Shown: positions 8,546-18,035, counted from the stretch's first letter. The stretch: 64,000 nucleotides of DNA from Clostridia bacterium (GCA_014859095.1 JACUUV010000001.1:1-64000); one strand, 5' to 3'. Numbers and translations are program-made. The notes: generated from the letters alone by a model not told the origin.

Positions 8546-10246
8546 TTACATCTGTTCAGGCGCCTTTAGACAAACCAGTTTCAGCGCATTTTCAAGTACT
8601 ATCTTTGTACTATGGACAAGAGCCAATCTTGCATTCTTTAGAGCTTCATCTTCAACAAGAATCGCATTGTCATGATAGAAGTGATTGAAATTCTGAGCAA
8701 GTTCCACAGCATATCTGGCCACAGTATGTGGCTCAAAGTTCTTATGTGCAAGGATGACTGTTTCATTGAATTTTGACAGCAGTCTCACTACATCTTTGGA
8801 AACATCATCTGTCAAGAGACTATAATCTATTTTTGATTCGGGATCAAACGATACCTTTTTCAAAACACTGCATGCTCTAGCATGCGTGTATTGAACATAT
8901 GGTCCTGTCTCCCCTTCAAATGACAAAGTTTTCTCAAGCGAGAAAGTGTAGTCCTTGTTTCTCGTAGTGTAGAGTTCCTGAAACACCACCGCACCAATTC
9001 CAATATCTTTTGCGACTTCTTCCTTATTCTTCAGATCCGGATTTTTCTCATTGATGATCTCAAGAGTTTGTTTCACGGCTTTATCCAGTACATCCTCGAG
9101 AAAAACGACATTTCCCTTTCGAGTCGAAAGCGAGCCAGCCTCAAGTGCGACCATTCCAAAATCAACATGAATACAATCTTTATGCCACTCGTATCCCATG
9201 AGTTCAATGATTTTAATCCATTGTTGAAAATGTAGTTTCTGGGCACTACCGACGACGTAGATATTCTTATCAAAGTCATAGTTGTCTTTTCGATATTTTG
9301 CCGCTGCAAGATCTCTGGTCAGATAAAGCGATGAGCCATCTTTCTTCGTGATCAATGCAGGTGGAATGCCATATGCTTCAAGATCGACTATTTCCGCACC
9401 TTCCGATTTGACAACAATATTCTTCTCACGCAGTTCTTTTAGAATCATTGGCATCTTATCGGAATAGAAACTCTCTCCTGCATATGAGTCAAATGTGACT
9501 CCCAATTTATCATAGACACGGTTGAAGACTTTAAGAGACATTTCCTTGAACAAAGTCCAAAGTTCAACTGCTTCAGCATCATGGTTCTCAAGTTTTGTGA
9601 ACCATGAACGCGCCTCATCTTCAAGAGATGGTTTAGTTTCAGCTTCTTGGTGGAATTTAACATATATTTTGAGCAGCTCAGGAATAGGATCCTTCTCAAT
9701 GACATCCTTGTCTCCCCATAACTTGTAGGCGACAATCAACTTGCCGAACTGAGTGCCGTAATCGCCCAAATGGTTGATCGCTACTGTTTCATATCCTAAA
9801 AACTTATAAATTCTGTGAAGCGATTCACCGATCATGGTACTTCTGATGTGTCCCATATGAAATGGTTTAGCGATGTTCACGGAAGAGTACTCAATGATGG
9901 TCTTCTTTCCTTTCCCAATGTCGGAAGCCCCATATTGGTCCTTCTTTGACATCACTTCTTCAATGACAGATTTGGCGAAATGGGTTGAATTCACTTTGAA
10001 ATTCAAAAAACCTGAAACCGCTTCGATCTGATCTATGAATTCGGGAACGACAATTTCTTCTTTTAACGATTCAGCGATGACATTTGGTGCTTTTCTAAAA
10101 GCTTTTGATAATTTGAAACATGGAAACGCAAAATCCCCCATACTAGTATTTTTCGGGTGTTCCACAAGTTCCAAAATTTCTTCATACGTCATTGCATCGA
10201 TATGTTTTGATAATAATTCTGCGATTCCATTCTTATAATTGTACAT
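8546..10246 (-). CDS. argS: Arginyl-tRNA synthetase
   Basis: 566 residues, normal for class I ArgRS; charges tRNA-Arg with arginine. The class I HIGH-type motif appears as HMGHIRS near residue 130 (after NIAKPFHMGH), and the C-terminal anticodon-binding DALR domain ends with a conserved helix-rich tail. Motif STRKGN near residue 350 corresponds to the KMSKS-like loop region. The ATG at 10246 has AGGAGG upstream. It is a single-gene unit controlled by a T-box leader at 10268-10512, whose predicted specifier codon AGA reads arginine. Confidence 0.96.
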   Translation of the reverse strand: MYNYKNGIAELLSKHIDAMTYEEILELVEHPKNTSMGDFAFPCFKLSKAFRKAPNVIAESLKEEIVVPEFIDQIEAVSGFLNFKVNSTHFAKSVIEEVMSKKDQYGASDIGKGKKTIIEYSSVNIAKPFHMGHIRSTMIGESLHRIYKFLGYETVAINHLGDYGTQFGKLIVAYKLWGDKDVIEKDPIPELLKIYVKFHQEAETKPSLEDEARSWFTKLENHDAEAVELWTLFKEMSLKVFNRVYDKLGVTFDSYAGESFYSDKMPMILKELREKNIVVKSEGAEIVDLEAYGIPPALITKKDGSSLYLTRDLAAAKYRKDNYDFDKNIYVVGSAQKLHFQQWIKIIELMGYEWHKDCIHVDFGMVALEAGSLSTRKGNVVFLEDVLDKAVKQTLEIINEKNPDLKNKEEVAKDIGIGAVVFQELYTTRNKDYTFSLEKTLSFEGETGPYVQYTHARACSVLKKVSFDPESKIDYSLLTDDVSKDVVRLLSKFNETVILAHKNFEPHTVARYAVELAQNFNHFYHDNAILVEDEALKNARLALVHSTKIVLENALKLVCLKAPEQM

Positions 10247-10267
10247 GATTAATCCTCCTGTATGAAA

Positions 10268-10512
10268 TCAAAAAAATAAAAACGCCTCTTGAAAATCAAG
10301 AGACGAATTAATCCGCGTTACCACTCTTATTGAAAAAGAAACCTTTTTCCACTCGATATCCATAACGGAGACAGCCGTTCAATCAGCGCAGTGGCCAATC
10401 AAAATCTCATGGGTTCTATTCATTGACATGTATTATCGGACTCACACCAACACCGACTCGCTTGAAAGGAACATATCGCCTACTTGCCCACTCATTGATT
10501 TACTATGAATTT
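10268..10512 (-). ncRNA. T-box riboswitch leader of argS
   Basis: Minus-strand leader with the hallmarks of a T-box: AG-bulge/GTGAG elements of Stem I, the T-box sequence AGTGGTAACGCGG (10312-10324 region) and an overlapping terminator hairpin (TCTCTTGA/TCAAGAGG at 10285-10303) followed by T-rich DNA. The predicted specifier codon is AGA (10415-10417), an arginine codon. UGGU in the T-box fits a tRNA with discriminator A. Uncharged tRNA-Arg should stabilise the antiterminator and switch argS on. Confidence 0.9.
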
Positions 10513-10519
10513 AAAGTTA

Positions 10520-10548
10520 ATTTTAGCATAACAAAGCTTTAGTTTCAA
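10520..10548 (-). promoter_or_regulatory. Promoter of argS
   Basis: Minus strand -35 TTGAAA (10543-10548), 17-base spacer, extended -10 TGCTAAAAT with hexamer at 10520-10525. It starts transcription a few bases before the T-box leader. Confidence 0.7.
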
Positions 10549-10649
10549 CTGTTTATGTAAAGTTTTTATGAATTTTAAAGAATTGGTGCCTTTTTTGCGG
10601 TTGGTCCGTTATAATACTATATATCACAATCACTTTAAAGGAGCTACAA

Positions 10650-11468
10650 ATGGCAAATTTGAATTATTACAAAGCTAAGATCAAAGCATACTCATTGACC
10701 GAGTGGTTGATTGGCATCAATGTCTTCATGTTCGCACTGACACAACTTGTTACTATGATCACAGGAAACGGACTGGTTCGTTTGGGTGCGAAAGTCAATA
10801 TCCTGATCAGTTTGGGAGAATACTGGAGGCTGCTTACCTCTATGTTTTTACATGCCGATATCATGCACCTGATTTTCAACATGCTTGCTCTTTTTATATT
10901 AGGAAGGGACATTGAACGTTTTTTTGGCAGAACAAAATTTCTCGTCATCTATTTTATTTCCGGTTTGATTGGATCAGCACTGAGTTATCTGATTGTCCCG
11001 AACGTTTCCGTTGGAGCATCGGGAGCTATATTCGGGCTGATGGGAGCAAATCTATTTCTGTATAAAATCAATCCAACGGTCTATAAACGCATATACGGTT
11101 CTGATTTTCTTATTTTGATCGGTGTCAACCTGGTGATTGGATTCATTAGACCCAACATTGACATGGCCGGACACATCGGAGGCTTGATTGGAGGCTTTAT
11201 AACTGCATTTGCAGTAGGACTGAATTTCGAAAAGGCATTCGTTCCAAAGCGCGTCGCATTTCAACTGCTCTCCGTAGCCATATTGTTTGTACCGATATTC
11301 ATAGGATCGATAAGGATGACATCCACCCCTCAGACTTATGCCAGCGGAGCTTATTATCATTATACAATCGACAATATTTCCACTGCTAATCGTTACATCG
11401 ATAAAGGTATCCGTAAGTTCCCAAATAATCCCGATCTCAATTCCATAAAAAACATTATCAACCAATGA
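10650..11468 (+). CDS. Rhomboid family intramembrane serine protease
   Basis: 272 residues with about six or seven hydrophobic segments. The catalytic Ser is in GASG (Ser124) and the partner His in AGHIGG (His175); HADIMHLIFNM near 68-78 is the usual conserved loop. It cleaves transmembrane helices within the lipid bilayer; its substrate is unknown. After the membrane core there is a short C-terminal tail (about residues 225-272). AAGGAG precedes the ATG. It is a single plus-strand gene between argS and the pxp operon, and its stop lies five bases from the convergent pxpC stop with no clear terminator between. Confidence 0.92.
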   Translation: MANLNYYKAKIKAYSLTEWLIGINVFMFALTQLVTMITGNGLVRLGAKVNILISLGEYWRLLTSMFLHADIMHLIFNMLALFILGRDIERFFGRTKFLVIYFISGLIGSALSYLIVPNVSVGASGAIFGLMGANLFLYKINPTVYKRIYGSDFLILIGVNLVIGFIRPNIDMAGHIGGLIGGFITAFAVGLNFEKAFVPKRVAFQLLSVAILFVPIFIGSIRMTSTPQTYASGAYYHYTIDNISTANRYIDKGIRKFPNNPDLNSIKNIINQ

Positions 11469-11473
11469 TTCAT

Positions 11474-12517
11474 CTAGACTGTTCCCAACTCTTCGACCAG
11501 CAATTCATACTGTCGATTGTTTACAATCACAGTGAATTGACTTGAAGAGAGGATTTCAGTCTCTTCTTTTTTTTGAATGGGCATGTTCATTCTACCCGCT
11601 CTCTCAGAGTCGATCTTTTTAAGTTCATCCAGTTCAATTTTGACGAAACGAATGAGTTCTCCGGGTCGGGTTTGTGCGAGCACAGGCAAATCAGTGGAGA
11701 CTACAGTACCAATTTTGGTGTATCCTCCAGTCGTCTGTCGATCTGCCATCATGACAATGGGTTGTCCATCTCCCGGAATTTGAATCGCTCCGAATGGAAT
11801 CGAATCAGACAATAAATCTGGGGATTCAATATGTTCAATCATTTGTCCCTTGAGTCTCAATCCCATACGATTGCTCATGGTGGTCATCTCATATCCGCCT
11901 TTGAAAAAAGCGGTGATCCCCTCAAAGGTGAAAGCCTCTTCCTGAGGTCCAAGGAGCACTCGCACGTCCTTGATTCCGCATTTCATTTGCCTGAAATAAG
12001 GATCATCAAAAGTCGCCAATTTTCTTTTAACAGCCTTCAACTCCCATTCGACGGTCAAAACGTCTCCGCGCATCAAATTTCTACCCGCCAGTCCACCAAT
12101 CTTCGCCTTTACATCTGTTGAGTAAGAATCGAGAAATTTATCAAGACCATACCAATCACCCTGAACGGCCAAGTAATTCCTGATTCCCGCTTCGCATGAT
12201 TCCAGTTCGATCACATCGCCTTTATTGAGCAGATAGTTCTCCCACAGCCGAACCTTGACAGAATTGATCTTCATTTCTGTTAATGCTCCAGTCACACAAA
12301 TGATTGCCTTACCTAGTACCAAGCCTTTAAATGAACCGTTAAGAATCTCGATTGCAGGAGCTCCCTTCTGATTTCCGACAATCTCATTGGCGCAATCGTA
12401 TGCGAAAATGTCCATCGCACCCGATTCAGAAACCCCGTAGTCCAGACCTCCGTATCGTCCACGATCTTGTATGGAGCTAAGTAATCCGGGACTTACAATC
12501 TCAATTCTCGCGAGCAT
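11474..12517 (-). CDS. pxpC: 5-oxoprolinase subunit PxpC (biotin-dependent carboxyltransferase family)
   Basis: 347 residues, matching the KipA/AHS2 family. With PxpA and PxpB it forms the ATP-dependent prokaryotic 5-oxoprolinase, which opens pyroglutamate to glutamate. Visible family motifs: LSSIQDRGRYG near residue 12-22, the segment RVLLGPQEEAF, and the glycine-rich GDGQPIVMMADRQTTGGYTKIG near 250. Its start overlaps the end of pxpB by 17 bases, pointing to translational coupling, and GGAGGGCGG precedes it. Last gene of the mutS2-pxpA-pxpB-pxpC chain. Confidence 0.92.
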   Translation of the reverse strand: MLARIEIVSPGLLSSIQDRGRYGGLDYGVSESGAMDIFAYDCANEIVGNQKGAPAIEILNGSFKGLVLGKAIICVTGALTEMKINSVKVRLWENYLLNKGDVIELESCEAGIRNYLAVQGDWYGLDKFLDSYSTDVKAKIGGLAGRNLMRGDVLTVEWELKAVKRKLATFDDPYFRQMKCGIKDVRVLLGPQEEAFTFEGITAFFKGGYEMTTMSNRMGLRLKGQMIEHIESPDLLSDSIPFGAIQIPGDGQPIVMMADRQTTGGYTKIGTVVSTDLPVLAQTRPGELIRFVKIELDELKKIDSERAGRMNMPIQKKEETEILSSSQFTVIVNNRQYELLVEELGTV

Positions 12518-13199
12518 AGGTCCGCCCTCCAGTCTCTGATATCCTTGTGAATTCTTTATGGTCTATAGGCATAAATCTCACCATTTGTCCTGAAGCGAGC
12601 AAGAACGGGCATTGATTTGTTGGATCAAAGAGCTTAAGAGGTGTTCTTCCAATCAAGTTCCACCCCCCTGGAGATTCGATAGGATATATTCCCGTCTGCC
12701 GGTCCGCGATTCCCACCGAACCTGCTTCAATTTTCAATCTGGGAGTCTTGAGTCTTGGTGTCGCAATCGATTGATTCATTCCTCCAAAATATGGAAATCC
12801 AGGTGAGAATCCAAGCATGTAAATACGATAAACCGCATTTGAATGCCTGTTTACAACTTCCTCTACAGATATTCCACAGTGATTGGCTACACGCTTGATA
12901 TCCTCACCATCATAAAGCACTGGAATAATCACCAACCCACTTTCAAACTCATGATTTGGTGACTCTGATTCGCATTGATCCTTGATCATTTTCATCAATA
13001 TTTCGCGATCGACTTGCAGTCCATCATAATATACCGAAACGGTATGATAAGTCGAAGTCACAGCATCAATTCCGTTAATTTTCATCTGAATCAGTCTATT
13101 CTTAAGCGCAATCACATTAGAGTTGATGGTATCATCAATTCTTTCATCAAAATATACGCTCAGCATTTGATCTCCCAACCATTTTATTTGATACTTCAC
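12501..13199 (-). CDS. pxpB: 5-oxoprolinase subunit PxpB
   Basis: 232 residues, KipI/AHS1 family, second subunit of 5-oxoprolinase. Diagnostic stretch YMLGFSPGFPYFGGM near residue 122 and GSVGIADRQTGIYP, ESPGGWNLIGRTP after it. It starts with GTG behind GAGGTGAG, 12 bases after pxpA. In Bacillus the homologous KipI inhibits the sporulation kinase KinA, but within a full pxpABC set the metabolic role is the better reading. Confidence 0.92.
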   Translation of the reverse strand: MKYQIKWLGDQMLSVYFDERIDDTINSNVIALKNRLIQMKINGIDAVTSTYHTVSVYYDGLQVDREILMKMIKDQCESESPNHEFESGLVIIPVLYDGEDIKRVANHCGISVEEVVNRHSNAVYRIYMLGFSPGFPYFGGMNQSIATPRLKTPRLKIEAGSVGIADRQTGIYPIESPGGWNLIGRTPLKLFDPTNQCPFLLASGQMVRFMPIDHKEFTRISETGGRTYAREN

Positions 13200-13211
13200 G
13201 CACTCACCTCA

Positions 13212-13949
13212 TCAGCTATCTTGAAAAGCCTGGCTCAATGATTGAGCAAGCAAAATGGCGTTATCTCCATCTCCATGCAGACAAATCGTATCTGCTTTTA
13301 AATGGATCCAATTATTGTTGATGGTTTTGATTCGACCGCTTTTCTTAAGTTCAACCATTCTCTGAGTGGCTTTTGAGACCGATTCTATCAGTGCACCGGG
13401 TAATTTTCTGTCCACTAAAGAGCCATCATCATTGTACGCTCTATCAGCAAAAACCTCTGAATAGAAGCACAAGCCATAATCCAAACAGGCTCTTTCCGTT
13501 TCACTTCCTGGAAGGCCAAACATCACCAGACTTGAATCAATGCTCATTACAGCCCTCACGACAACTTTTGAAGCATCATAATCTTTAGCGAGATCGTTAT
13601 ATAAGGCACCATGAGGTTTCACATGCACCAGCTTGACATCCAGCGCCTTACACATACCAAGCATCGCTCCAAGTTGATAAACAATAAGATTGTAAAGTTC
13701 ATCATGACATATAGGAATCGACCGTCTGCCAAATCCTTTAAGATCATAGTAACCTGGATGTGCACCAACATGGATATTGTATTTTTTACACAGAGCTACA
13801 GTGTTATACATGGTATCCGGATCCCCTGCATGGAAACCGCAGGCTATGTTGGCTGAAGTGATATAAGGCATCAGTGCTTCATCATTTCCGATATGATATA
13901 TTCCAAATCGTTCTCCAATGTCCGCGTTGAGATCATAGTTCTTAAGCAT
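13212..13949 (-). CDS. pxpA: 5-oxoprolinase subunit PxpA (LamB/YcsF family)
   Basis: 245 residues. The LamB/YcsF family signature is clear: DLNADIGERFG at the N-terminus, ITSANIACGFHAGDP near residue 31-45, and VKPHGALYNDL near 110-120. It supplies part of the active site for pyroglutamate hydrolysis. The ribosome-binding sequence TAGGAGGG contains the stop codon of mutS2, so translation of the two is probably coupled. Protein-fermenting bacteria need this enzyme to recover pyroglutamate formed from glutamine. Confidence 0.94.
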   Translation of the reverse strand: MLKNYDLNADIGERFGIYHIGNDEALMPYITSANIACGFHAGDPDTMYNTVALCKKYNIHVGAHPGYYDLKGFGRRSIPICHDELYNLIVYQLGAMLGMCKALDVKLVHVKPHGALYNDLAKDYDASKVVVRAVMSIDSSLVMFGLPGSETERACLDYGLCFYSEVFADRAYNDDGSLVDRKLPGALIESVSKATQRMVELKKSGRIKTINNNWIHLKADTICLHGDGDNAILLAQSLSQAFQDS

Positions 13950-13957
13950 ATTCCCTC

Positions 13958-16327
13958 CTACTTGAGTTCAATGACTGTTGCACCGTTTCCACCTTCATTA
14001 TAGGCTGCGTATTCGAATGACTTGACATGTGGATGTCTCTTGAAGTGCTCATGCAGTCCTTTTCTTAAGACCCCAGTTCCTTTTCCATGAATGATTCTTA
14101 CATGCGATAAGCTTGAAAGTGCCGCGTCATCAAGATATTTTTCAATTACCGTGATGGCATCTTCAATGTTCTCTCCTCGAACATCAATTTCGGGACTGAT
14201 GCTCATACTGCTGGATCTGACTTCTTTGATTTTTTGGAAAGTTCTCTCATCGGCTTTCTTTTTCGAAAGTGGCATCAATTGCTTTATATTGACATTCATC
14301 TTCATCAACCCCACTTGAACGGTAAGTTCTCCCTTGTCATTGGGAAACGTCAGTACCGAAGCGTCTTGGTTGATGCTCAATACCCTTACGGAATCCCCTA
14401 TCAAAACCGACTCAGGTGCGAACTCATTCACGACATCTGCTTGAATGACAGAATCTGTGACTTGATCCAGTCCAGATTGAATTCTTTTTCGCATTTCTTC
14501 AATTTCCCGATTTCTGTTCTTTTCATCGGACTTTTTAATATCTCTCATGGATTTGAGGATGTCATCTACTTCGTCTTTGGCATTTTTAAGCAATGTTTTA
14601 GCCTCATCTTTTGCTTTTTTCATCATATCATCGCGTTGATTGACCCATTTTGTTTCCTTATCGGTCAAAATTTTCTTGATTTTTTCCACTTCAAGTCTTA
14701 AACGGATTGCCTCATCTCTTTCTGCATCCGCCAGTTTTCTGCTTTTTTCAATACTCGCTATGATGTCCTCAAACTCGATATTGTCCTGATGGACATATTC
14801 TTTCGCATGATCGATCAAGTCACCACTCAATCCCAACTTCCTTGAAATTTCAAAAGCATTGGATTTGCCTGGTATCCCTATTAAAAGTTTGTATGTCGGA
14901 CTGAGCGTTTCCACATTGAATTCCACACTCGCATTTTCTATGCCTTCATTTGAGATGGCATACGCCTTAAGTTCGGAATAATGTGTGGTCGCCATTGTTC
15001 TGATATGTTTTTTTCTGAGTTCGTCCAAAATAGACATGGCAAGTGCCGCACCTTCAGTGGGATCCGTTCCAGCGCCAAGCTCGTCGAAAAGAACCAATGA
15101 ATCGGGTGTGACGTCTTTAAGTATGGCTACTATATTGGTCATATGAGATGAAAAGGTACTCAAACTCTGCTCTATGCTCTGTTCATCCCCAATGTCCGCA
15201 AAAACTTGATCAAATACTGCGATTTGAGTGCTGTAGTCTGCTGGCACATGAAGTCCGGCTTGAGTCATCAAAGTCAACAATCCGACAGTTTTGAGGGTTA
15301 CGGTTTTTCCTCCTGTGTTCGGGCCAGTGATCAAAAGTGTGGTGAAATGCTCCCCGAGCCATATATTTGAAGGGACGACCTCATCCTTCGGCAAAAGTGG
15401 GTGTCTACCATTTTTGATTCTGAAACATTTGTTGGTAGTGAGCTCAGGTTCGACAGCCCTCATCTCAAGGGCAAGTTTTCCCTTTGCAAAGATATAGTCG
15501 AGTTTTGTAAGCGATGTCATATTGATTGCAATACTATCAGCAACATCAGCCACTTCGCCTGTGAGTATTCTTAAAATGCGTTCAATTTCCTTTTGTTCAC
15601 TGATTTTCAGTTCGCGAAGTTCGTTATTAAGTTCTACGACAGCCATAGGCTCAATATAAAATGTGCTTCCTTTTGCCGATTGGTCATGAACCAGACCTTT
15701 GATCTGATTTTTATGCTCACTCTTGACGGGAATCACAAAGCGATCTTGTCTTATGGTGATCAACGTGTCTTGAAGATACTTTTGATAAATTGGAGAAGTG
15801 ATCATAGAGTCCAGTTTGTTTCTTATGGCTTGATTTTTGCTATCTATGTTCTTTCGGATTTTTCTGAGTTCCGGGGAAGCATTTTCTGAAACCTCTGTCT
15901 CGGACAAAATACACAACTCAATATGTTTTTCAAGATTGCTCAACACCGAAATCTGATTGGCATAGGATGCAAGTATAGGATATTTGATGGCATTGGTTTC
16001 ATTTCCGACAATGTATTTCTTAAGCACACGAGCTGTTCTAAGACTGTCACCGATTTCCAACAATTGCTTGGGCGTCAGGCATCCTCCTATTTTTGACATT
16101 TTCAAGGCAGTGCTTTGATCGTAAATCGGTCCGATTGGCGGGTTGCTGTGTTGGATGATCATATTGACCGATTCTGTAGTTTCGTTGATTAAGACCTGTA
16201 CTTCGTCAATATCGCTTGATGGAACAAGCGCATTGCAAAGTGCCTTACCTGAGGCCGACGTCGCTTTTAGTGCGAGCATATCAATCACTTTATTAAATTC
16301 TAAGACTTTTAATGTTTTATTTTTCAT
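13958..16327 (-). CDS. mutS2: Endonuclease MutS2
   Basis: 789 residues, standard for MutS2. Order: clamp/lever regions (1-300), ATPase domain with Walker A GPNTGGKT near residue 332 and DELGAGTDPTEG near 410, a long charged coiled coil (about 510-630), a KOW-like region, and a C-terminal Smr nuclease domain with IDVRG and HGKGTGVLRKG. Unlike MutS it lacks the mismatch-recognition domain; in Firmicutes it is linked to recombination control and rescue of collided ribosomes. A candidate promoter (TTTTCA at 16365-16370, TAGAAT at 16342-16347) lies 15-45 bases upstream. It heads a chain with pxpABC, an unusual pairing. Confidence 0.95.
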   Translation of the reverse strand: MKNKTLKVLEFNKVIDMLALKATSASGKALCNALVPSSDIDEVQVLINETTESVNMIIQHSNPPIGPIYDQSTALKMSKIGGCLTPKQLLEIGDSLRTARVLKKYIVGNETNAIKYPILASYANQISVLSNLEKHIELCILSETEVSENASPELRKIRKNIDSKNQAIRNKLDSMITSPIYQKYLQDTLITIRQDRFVIPVKSEHKNQIKGLVHDQSAKGSTFYIEPMAVVELNNELRELKISEQKEIERILRILTGEVADVADSIAINMTSLTKLDYIFAKGKLALEMRAVEPELTTNKCFRIKNGRHPLLPKDEVVPSNIWLGEHFTTLLITGPNTGGKTVTLKTVGLLTLMTQAGLHVPADYSTQIAVFDQVFADIGDEQSIEQSLSTFSSHMTNIVAILKDVTPDSLVLFDELGAGTDPTEGAALAMSILDELRKKHIRTMATTHYSELKAYAISNEGIENASVEFNVETLSPTYKLLIGIPGKSNAFEISRKLGLSGDLIDHAKEYVHQDNIEFEDIIASIEKSRKLADAERDEAIRLRLEVEKIKKILTDKETKWVNQRDDMMKKAKDEAKTLLKNAKDEVDDILKSMRDIKKSDEKNRNREIEEMRKRIQSGLDQVTDSVIQADVVNEFAPESVLIGDSVRVLSINQDASVLTFPNDKGELTVQVGLMKMNVNIKQLMPLSKKKADERTFQKIKEVRSSSMSISPEIDVRGENIEDAITVIEKYLDDAALSSLSHVRIIHGKGTGVLRKGLHEHFKRHPHVKSFEYAAYNEGGNGATVIELK

Positions 16328-16483
16328 ACTTCCCCCAAATTATTCTACACCTTTACCGGTGATATGAAAATTGTCATTAAAATCAGGTGATGTTTTCACG
16401 AGATTGTTGAATGCTCTGAATAGTTCATGGTATCACTGGCAATCCAACCGAGCTCATCAAATCATTAAAGACCTCATCCATTC

Positions 16484-16518
16484 AAAAAAAGTGCCCTTAA
16501 ATAAAATAAAGGCACTTT
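16484..16518 (-). terminator. Terminator after zapA
   Basis: Minus strand stem AAAGTGCC/GGCACTTT followed by a T-run, right after the zapA stop codon. It separates zapA from mutS2, which are often in one unit in other Firmicutes. Confidence 0.85.
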
Positions 16519-16522
16519 GTGG

Positions 16523-17068
16523 CTACTCTGTTGTTCCCTCTTCGAAATCAATCATTCTTGTCTGAGAATCACCATGAGAAAACTCTTTTTCAAGCTCAAG
16601 AACCTCATTTCTCGATTTTTTTAGATCCTCTTCTTTTCGTTTAAGGTCTTGGTCCAATTTTTCCATTCTCCTTCGGAGTTGGGACACTCCGGTCTCATAA
16701 ATGCTGGAAGAATCAATCAGTTTGGAAAATTCATGGACCATTTTTTCATAGGCAAGGCTTCGTCTCTCAAATTCAGATACCACAGCATCCAATTCGTCGC
16801 GTGCACTCTTGAGTTCATATTGGGGTGAATTGATTCTGCGCTCGAGTTCCTCTTTTTCAATTAAAGCCTTATGCAATTCATCCGCCACGTTAAGGGCTGT
16901 CAATACGCCAATCATGGATGTACTCAATTTTTTGTTGCCTTCAAATGTTTCTCTCATTTTATCATCAACATAATTAGCGACTTTTTGCATATGTTCTCTG
17001 GAGTCATCACTGACCAATGTGTAATCACGATCCATTATTTTTATTGTAACTTTGTTTTTTTGTGTCAT
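16523..17068 (-). CDS. zapA: Cell division protein ZapA with extended coiled-coil tail
   Basis: 181 residues, about twice the length of typical ZapA. Residues 1-90 carry the ZapA domain (VTIKIMDRDYTLVSDDSREHMQKVANYVDDKM; note MIGVLTALNVADELHK), which binds FtsZ and bundles it at the septum. Residues 65-170 are strongly predicted coiled coil (ELERRI, LRRRMEKLDQDLKRKEEDLKKS), longer than usual. Located upstream of mutS2, as in many Firmicutes. A candidate promoter with a -10 TATAAT lies at 17106-17111. Confidence 0.88.
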   Translation of the reverse strand: MTQKNKVTIKIMDRDYTLVSDDSREHMQKVANYVDDKMRETFEGNKKLSTSMIGVLTALNVADELHKALIEKEELERRINSPQYELKSARDELDAVVSEFERRSLAYEKMVHEFSKLIDSSSIYETGVSQLRRRMEKLDQDLKRKEEDLKKSRNEVLELEKEFSHGDSQTRMIDFEEGTTE

Positions 17069-17105
17069 AAGCTACACCCCTCGCATATTCAATCATTCTA
17101 AAATC

Positions 17106-17111
17106 ATTATA
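17106..17111 (-). promoter_or_regulatory. Candidate -10 element for zapA
   Basis: Perfect TATAAT on the minus strand about 40 bases upstream of zapA. The -35 region at 17 bases (TGTAAA) is poor, so this is a modest call. Confidence 0.4.
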
Positions 17112-17149
17112 CTAAAAAAAAGCAAGCTTTTACACAAATTTTTAGAGTT

Positions 17150-17986
17150 TTATTCTACAAGTCGAATACCGTCTTCAAATATAGTGATTTTATTTTCCTT
17201 GAGGAGTTTTCCAACTGCTCTCTTGAAAGCACGTTTGCTAAGGTTCAAACGCTTTCTAATGATTTCAGGATCGCTGTCGTCATTAAGATACAGTTCACCT
17301 TCCGACTCCTCAAGAGCCTTTAATAGGATATCAACATCATTCGTGATTTGAACATGTGCTTTTTCCTTTATGCTTAAGTTGATTCTACCATCTTCACGGA
17401 CTCGGGTGATTCTTGCCTCAAGTTTGGCACCTTCCTTGATTTCCTTATAAAGCTCATGCCTTGGAATCAATCCATGGTATCTGTCATCGACAGCGAAAAA
17501 AGCTCCCATATCCGGTTTGATCTCTATCACTGTACCTTGCACATGCTGCCCTACTTTATAGTCTGTACCTATAGTAAGATAATTGTATATTTTCATTGAA
17601 GCACAAAGTTGATCTTTAAAATCGACATACATGGTCACAAGACATTTTTGGCCTTTTCTCAGCTGTCCTTTTGCTTCATTATAAGGTAAATATAAATCCT
17701 TATCCAAACCCATATTGAGGAAAAACCCATTTTCAATATTCCCGGTGACTTCCAATACTGCAATGCCTCCAAGTTCAATCAATGGTTTTTTTGTGGTGGC
17801 TACAAGCCTCTTTTCTGAATCCCTGTAGATAAACACCTCAAGCTCCTGGTCGACTTCCATATCGTCCTTGACCAACTTCTTGGGTAATAAAACTTCATTT
17901 TCTCCATTGAGCTCATCACTCAAATAAGCGCCGTAATCAGAAAATCTGTTCACATATGCTTTTTGTGTTTTTCCTGTTTGAAACAT
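17150..17986 (-). CDS. S1-like RNA-binding protein, CvfB family
   Basis: 278 residues, the usual length of CvfB/YitL. Three S1-type beta-barrels can be traced: about 1-65, 70-135 (GGIAVLEVTGNIENGFFLNMGLDKDLYLP) and 140-215 (GQHVQGTVIEIKPDMGAFFAVDDRYHGLIPRHE), followed by a winged-helix C-terminus (RKRLNLSKRAFKRAVGKLLKENKI). CvfB binds RNA and affects virulence-factor expression in Staphylococcus; its role in Clostridia is unknown. AGAGGAT precedes the ATG. It lies downstream of the csp terminator and is probably its own unit. Confidence 0.87.
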   Translation of the reverse strand: MFQTGKTQKAYVNRFSDYGAYLSDELNGENEVLLPKKLVKDDMEVDQELEVFIYRDSEKRLVATTKKPLIELGGIAVLEVTGNIENGFFLNMGLDKDLYLPYNEAKGQLRKGQKCLVTMYVDFKDQLCASMKIYNYLTIGTDYKVGQHVQGTVIEIKPDMGAFFAVDDRYHGLIPRHELYKEIKEGAKLEARITRVREDGRINLSIKEKAHVQITNDVDILLKALEESEGELYLNDDSDPEIIRKRLNLSKRAFKRAVGKLLKENKITIFEDGIRLVE

Positions 17987-18035
17987 AAATATATCCTCTC
18001 TTTTAACAATCTATTGAATAGCGGCACTGTAAATT

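Noticed and set aside
3666-16351. Shared GGTGTAGAAT sequence in the ptb and mutS2 promoter regions, considered as a regulator site
   Set aside because: Ten bases including a -10-like hexamer can recur by chance, and there is no dyad or third copy noticed.
16371-16565. 64-residue plus-strand frame between mutS2 and zapA
   Set aside because: It runs through the zapA terminator and into the antisense of zapA, and no ribosome-binding site precedes it.
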